Positions 60,280-64,000 of a stretch of 64,000 nt of DNA are shown piece after piece (within the stretch, counting starts at the first letter, position 1; the number at the start of each line of letters is the position of its first letter). The notes under the pieces are model-generated. The model did not search any database, was not told the origin of the DNA, and saw only the letters and a list, made by a program, of their open reading frames with translations. This DNA comes from CAIZWU01 sp942492905. GTDB taxonomy: Bacteria; Verrucomicrobiota; Verrucomicrobiia; Verrucomicrobiales; V1-33. The stretch spans positions 2,542,001 through 2,606,000 of the forward strand of contig OW818657.1 in assembly GCA_942492905.1 (NCBI GenBank), written 5' to 3'. The position numbers and the translations under genes were made by a program.

Positions 60280-61920
60280 TCAGGGCTTTGTCCCGCCCAG
60301 CCGTGGCGGCGGTTGTTTCCAGAACATGCAACGCAGCGGATGCTCGTCTATCAGATTGGCTTCCACCCCGCCGAGGAATTCCGGCTGGTAGAACTGGACG
60401 CCGACATAATGATAGACCGGGGCGACCACGCACTCGGTTTCGATGAGCTGGGTTTCGGCCTGTTTCAGGATGGCATAGCGTTTGGTGGCATCGGCTTCAG
60501 CGGCTGCCTGGGAGATCAGGACATCGTAGGCGGCGCTGGCCCAGCCCGTCCGGTTGTTGCCGCTGGTGGTGAGAAACATGTCGAGAAAGGTGTTCGGATC
60601 GTTGTAGTCGCCGACCCAGCTGGAACGGCAGACGTCGTAATCAACCTTCTTCTGGGAGTCGAGGTAGGTCTTATATTCCTCGCTGGTCAGGGCCACGGTG
60701 ATGCCGAGGTGCCGTTGCCACATGGATTGGAGTTCCACCGCGATGCCCCGGTCGGACGGGAATTTGCTGGGGTAGAGGAAACTCAGGACCGGAAAACCGC
60801 GGCCGTCCGGGAAGCCGGCTGCGGCCAGCAGGCGCTTGGCTTCGGCAATGTCAGGGCGGAGGCCTGCGGGTGGTTGATAGTTGTCACCGGTGCCGGGCGG
60901 CGTGATAGTGAAGGCGGGCACCTCACCGAGGCGGGTCACGGCATTGACGATCCGGTCGCGGTCCAGTACAAGAGTCAGGGCCTTCCGGACCCGCGGATCG
61001 TCATAGGGTTTCCGTTTGGCATTGAAGCGGATGAACCAGGTGGCGAGAAACGGTTTGTGGTGGAAGTAGGGTTTCTTCCGCAGTTCATCGGCGAGGGCAT
61101 TCGGGATCAGTCCCTTGTCCATCATGAGATCGGAGCCACCGGTCAGGAAGAGGTTCACCGCCGTGGAGGGATTGTCGATGGGCAGGACATCCACGGAGGC
61201 CATTTTTACGTTGACAGCATCCCAATAGGTGGGGCTGCGCTCCAGCCGGATGCGGTCGTTGAGCCGCCATTCCTTGAGTTGATAGGGGCCATTGCCAATC
61301 AGTTGGCCGGGCTTGAAATAAGTGGCGCCCAGTTTTTCGAAGGACGGCACATGGATCGGGCAAAAAGCCATGAAGGCGATGAGGTCCTTGAAGTAGGGGA
61401 CCGGATTTTCCAGAGTGACCACCAGAGTGCGGGCGTCCGGCGCTTTTACGCCGACAGCCGCGAAGTCCGTGATTTTGCCGGTGTTATAGGCCTCTGCGTT
61501 TTTGATGCAGTAGAAGATGGAGGCATAGTCTGCAGCAGTCGCCGGCCGGAGAAAACGGTTCCAGGACAACATGAAATCGCGCGAGGTCACGGGCTCGCCG
61601 TTGCTCCAGCGGGCGGTGTCGCGGAACGGGAAGGTGTAGGTCAGGCCATCCGGGGATACCAATGGTTCCAGGGATACTCCGGGTTCGGCCCTGCCCTGGG
61701 AATTGTACCGCATCAGCCCTTCAAACAACGAGGTGACGACCCGGCCATCCACCTGGGCACTGACCTGGGCAGGGTCCAGGGAACCGACCTCCGCGCCGTT
61801 GATGAACACCAGGTCCGCCGGGGCCGTGGTGCGGTCTCCGCAGGCGGACAATGCCAGGGCACAGACGGCAGTCACGAGCCGGAGGGGGGGGATGAATCGG
61901 AAAGGCAGGGAGCGCAGCAT
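60280..61920 (-). CDS. Peptide-type ABC transporter substrate-binding lipoprotein
   Basis: 546 aa from the ATG at 61920. The lipobox LALSACGD near residue 28 predicts a lipid anchor. SBP family 5 text follows: INGAEVGSLDPAQVSAQVDG, LFEGLMRYNSQGRAEPGVSL, YTFPFRDTARWSNGEPVTSR, IGNGPYQLKEWRLNDRIRLE, DDPRVRKALTLVLDRDRIVN. Binds oligopeptides (OppA/DppA type). No permease or ATPase genes are near. It ends 2 bp from the end of the convergent RsmA-Nudix gene. Confidence 0.93.
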   Translation of the reverse strand: MLRSLPFRFIPPLRLVTAVCALALSACGDRTTAPADLVFINGAEVGSLDPAQVSAQVDGRVVTSLFEGLMRYNSQGRAEPGVSLEPLVSPDGLTYTFPFRDTARWSNGEPVTSRDFMLSWNRFLRPATAADYASIFYCIKNAEAYNTGKITDFAAVGVKAPDARTLVVTLENPVPYFKDLIAFMAFCPIHVPSFEKLGATYFKPGQLIGNGPYQLKEWRLNDRIRLERSPTYWDAVNVKMASVDVLPIDNPSTAVNLFLTGGSDLMMDKGLIPNALADELRKKPYFHHKPFLATWFIRFNAKRKPYDDPRVRKALTLVLDRDRIVNAVTRLGEVPAFTITPPGTGDNYQPPAGLRPDIAEAKRLLAAAGFPDGRGFPVLSFLYPSKFPSDRGIAVELQSMWQRHLGITVALTSEEYKTYLDSQKKVDYDVCRSSWVGDYNDPNTFLDMFLTTSGNNRTGWASAAYDVLISQAAAEADATKRYAILKQAETQLIETECVVAPVYHYVGVQFYQPEFLGGVEANLIDEHPLRCMFWKQPPPRLGGTKP

Positions 61921-62028
61921 GGATAAAAGAAGTGCCGGCAATCTGGCACGGTCCGGATTCAAGGCAAATGGGTCCCGGTTAAACCTTCCGCCCGGGGCAC
62001 GGCCGGCCGCCGATCCCGCCGCGACTGG

Positions 62029-63441
62029 CTAGGCCTGCTGCACCAGGATGGAATTCACGGTGAACTCACCCTGGAGCACATCGCTGATGATCACCAGCGT
62101 TTGTCCGGATTGCACCTGCTGATCGGCCTTCAGCCGGGTCACGGCGTTGGCGATGGTTTCGTGGGGTTGGCCGGGGTTGAAGTCGAGCACGATCGGATGC
62201 ACCGCCCGGCAAAGGTGCAGGCCGCGGGCCACCGACTCCCGGGGCGTGAAAGCAAAGATCGGCGCCAAGGCCGGGCGGAACCACGCGGCATAACGGGCCA
62301 GCACGCCGCGGGCGGTGAAGACCACGATCACGGCATCATCAAGGGAGTCAGCGAGCGAGACGGCGTGTTTGACGATCCGTTGTTTTTCGTTGTCGAGGGT
62401 GGCAAACCGGGAAGGATTTTCGGCATCGGTGGAGGCGGCCTCCACCCGGCGGGCGATCTTGTTCATGATGTCCACGCAGCGCACCGGAAAGGCGCCACTG
62501 CTGGTCTCGCCACTGAGCATGATGGCATCGGCTTCTTCAAAAACGGCATTGGCGACGTCGGTGACCTCCGCCCGCGTGGGCACGGGATTTTGAATCATGC
62601 TTTCCAGCATATGGGTGGCCACGATGACGCTGCGGCCCTTGGTGACACATTTGCTGACAATTTTCCGCTGGAGCACCGGGAGCTCCTCCAGATGGACTTC
62701 GATGCCGAGGTCGCCCCGGGCGACCATGACGACATCGGCGGCTTCGATGATTTCATCGAGATGCCGCACGGCCTGCTGATCCTCGATTTTGGCCACAATT
62801 CTGGCGTGACAGCCAAGGTCGGTCAATTCCTCACGCAATTGGTGCAGATGTGAGGCATCGCGGACGAAGGACATGGCTACAAAATCGATGCCGATTTCGG
62901 CAGCAAGCTTCATGTCGCTGTAGTCCTTGTCCGTCAGCGGGGGCAGATTCACCTTGATGCCGGGCAGATTGATATGACGGCGGGAACCCATCACGCCCTG
63001 GTTGAGCACGGTGCAGATGATGCGCTCCGGGGAGGTGCTGACGACCGACATCTGCAGGATGCCATTGTCCACCAAAACCGTGTCGCCGGGGTGGAGGTCC
63101 GCATGCAGCCCCGGGTAGTTGACACTGGTGGAGATCGCGAGAGTGGCGGCGGCCTCGGAGAGGGTGAATTCCACGGTGTCGCCCGGCTTGAGCGAAAAGG
63201 CCTGGGGCACATCACCCGTGCGGATGGTGGGCCCCCTCAGGTCCATCAGGACGCCGACATCGCGTCCTGTGGCCAGCGCCGCCTCCCGGACCCGGGCGGT
63301 CACGCTGCGGCACCATTCAGCCGGGGCATGGCTCATATTGAGGCGGAACACATTGGCCCCGGCCAGGATCAGTTCCTGGAGGGTTTCGAGGGAATCAGTG
63401 GCCGGTCCAAGGGTGGCGATGATTTTGGTTTTGCGCAGCAT
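62029..63441 (-). CDS. pyk: Pyruvate kinase
   Basis: 470 aa from the ATG at 63441, giving MLRKTKIIATLGPATDSLET, the conserved first strand. Catalyses phosphoenolpyruvate plus ADP to pyruvate plus ATP. Key segments: FRLNMSHAPAEW, LMDLRGPTIRTGD, KIEDQQAVRHLDEIIEAADV with VMVARGDLGIEV (metal-binding Glu/Asp), VIVATHMLESMIQNPVPTRA and EVTDVANAVFEEADAIMLSG. Frames extending further upstream on this strand lack conserved sequence. Divergent from the deacetylase gene across about 118 bp. Confidence 0.97.
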   Translation of the reverse strand: MLRKTKIIATLGPATDSLETLQELILAGANVFRLNMSHAPAEWCRSVTARVREAALATGRDVGVLMDLRGPTIRTGDVPQAFSLKPGDTVEFTLSEAAATLAISTSVNYPGLHADLHPGDTVLVDNGILQMSVVSTSPERIICTVLNQGVMGSRRHINLPGIKVNLPPLTDKDYSDMKLAAEIGIDFVAMSFVRDASHLHQLREELTDLGCHARIVAKIEDQQAVRHLDEIIEAADVVMVARGDLGIEVHLEELPVLQRKIVSKCVTKGRSVIVATHMLESMIQNPVPTRAEVTDVANAVFEEADAIMLSGETSSGAFPVRCVDIMNKIARRVEAASTDAENPSRFATLDNEKQRIVKHAVSLADSLDDAVIVVFTARGVLARYAAWFRPALAPIFAFTPRESVARGLHLCRAVHPIVLDFNPGQPHETIANAVTRLKADQQVQSGQTLVIISDVLQGEFTVNSILVQQA

Positions 63442-63559
63442 GGGGCTGAGGGTAGCCAAAATCACGCCGCCTGCTGAAAAATTTTCCAGATTGAAGGGGC
63501 GCGTTGCATTCGTTCCCCGGCCAGGTAGGGTAACGATTCCCTTTTCTGCGCTTTCCCGG

Positions 63560-64000
63560 ATGCCCCCGTTCCTCCGCACTTCCCTCCCCCCCTTTTTCCT
63601 GCTTGCCGGGATGGCCTTGGCCATGCTGCTGACGGCTGGCTGCGACCGGATCAAACCCGTCGCCGCACCCGCCCGCTCCGAGGCGGTTGTTCCTGAAATC
63701 CTGCCCGATGCGGCCCCCGCCACGGAGGTGGCGCAGCAGGTGATTGATCCCACCGTGCCGGCGCTGACCATCAACAAGTCCGCCCAGGTGATCGTGTTGG
63801 GCTATCACGACTTCACCATCGGCAAGTCGCGGAATCCGATGGAAATCAATGTGGATCATTTCCGCGGGCAGATGCAGGCGTTGAAGGATGCGCGGCTGCC
63901 GGTCATTTCCATGACGGACTTCCTGAGCTGGAGGCGCGGGGAAAAGGATATCCCGGACCCCAGCGTGCTCATCACCATGGATGACGGCTGGAAAAGCGTG
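63560..64000 (+). CDS. Polysaccharide deacetylase lipoprotein, 5' part (continues beyond window)
   Basis: 147 codons visible from the ATG at 63560, then cut by the window end. The signal is LAGMALAMLLTAGC with a lipobox (LTAGC), so a lipid-anchored protein is likely. VIVLGYHDF (residues about 75-83) and LITMDDGWKSV (residues 137-147) match the NodB/CE4 motifs with the catalytic Asp pair (MDDG). Likely removes N-acetyl groups from a cell-surface or extracellular polysaccharide. The substrate cannot be told. Confidence 0.85.
   Translation, partial: MPPFLRTSLPPFFLLAGMALAMLLTAGCDRIKPVAAPARSEAVVPEILPDAAPATEVAQQVIDPTVPALTINKSAQVIVLGYHDFTIGKSRNPMEINVDHFRGQMQALKDARLPVISMTDFLSWRRGEKDIPDPSVLITMDDGWKSV

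Overview
The window looks like a chromosomal segment of a member of the Verrucomicrobiota. It is GC-rich. It carries several protein types typical of that phylum: 14 tandem GTT-x-x-GG repeats (the GloVer type), a very large secreted protein built from EALD-type modules, secreted proteins ending in a calcium-binding-like DPDGDGLTNFAEY tail, ECF sigma factors with long extensions, a Ser/Thr kinase coupled to a sigma factor, and a TAT-exported Gfo/Idh/MocA oxidoreductase. No plasmid or phage backbone was recognised. The assignment rests on recognised families, not on a database search.

Layout. 1-8.6 kb: 3' end of thrS, a nucleotidyltransferase pair, an asparaginase-type domain protein, a two-gene secreted operon facing an ECF sigma factor with a membrane segment, then a compact operon of a 49-codon ORF plus jetA and jetB of the Wadjet/MksFE condensin family, with no jetC or jetD. 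8.7-13.6 kb: purD, pyrR-pyrB, serS and a DUF6946-like gene. 13.6-20.8 kb (minus strand): a Ser/Thr kinase coupled to an ECF sigma factor, and a two-gene sugar-nucleotide operon whose second gene fuses a GHMP kinase to a UDPGP-type pyrophosphorylase. 20.9-24.9 kb: a YjbR-like gene, menA, a menC-menE fusion and convergent aroD. 25.0-27.4 kb: a polyprenyl sugar-phosphate transferase and UDP-glucuronate decarboxylase.

27.5-46 kb is an accessory island beginning just after tRNA-Arg(ACG). It holds about 0.8 kb of gene-poor DNA. Next comes a 3-kb segment bounded by 67-bp inverted repeats, which carries one BspA-type leucine-rich-repeat surface protein. After that come broken gene pieces (a tail fragment, and an amidohydrolase fragment joined to a cytochrome c peroxidase fragment), a beta-helix-like protein, a formylglycine-generating-enzyme-like protein, a delta-60 repeat protein, a 1,677-aa EALD-module protein and a seven-bladed FG-GAP protein. 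A 283-bp copy of the delta-60 gene's 3' end follows the FG-GAP gene.

46.1-64 kb returns to ordinary chromosome with several unusual enzymes: an RDD/GYF membrane protein, a YlbF-family protein with a Cys-rich tail, a proline-racemase homologue lacking the second catalytic Cys, a 14-repeat GloVer protein, a DUF486 protein, an M28 homologue lacking metal ligands, a double YHS-like protein, a TAT-exported oxidoreductase, a C45 acyltransferase with a LolA-like front domain, an RlpA-like secreted protein, an RsmA-Nudix fusion, a peptide-binding lipoprotein, pyruvate kinase and the 5' end of a polysaccharide deacetylase.

Themes. The menaquinone and shikimate genes sit together. Two separate loci make sugar nucleotides or start exopolysaccharide assembly. 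Two regulatory loci pair an ECF sigma factor with secreted proteins or a kinase. The least explained signals are the orphan jetAB operon, the inverted-repeat LRR cassette whose signal peptide lies upstream of any standard start codon, and the domain fusions.
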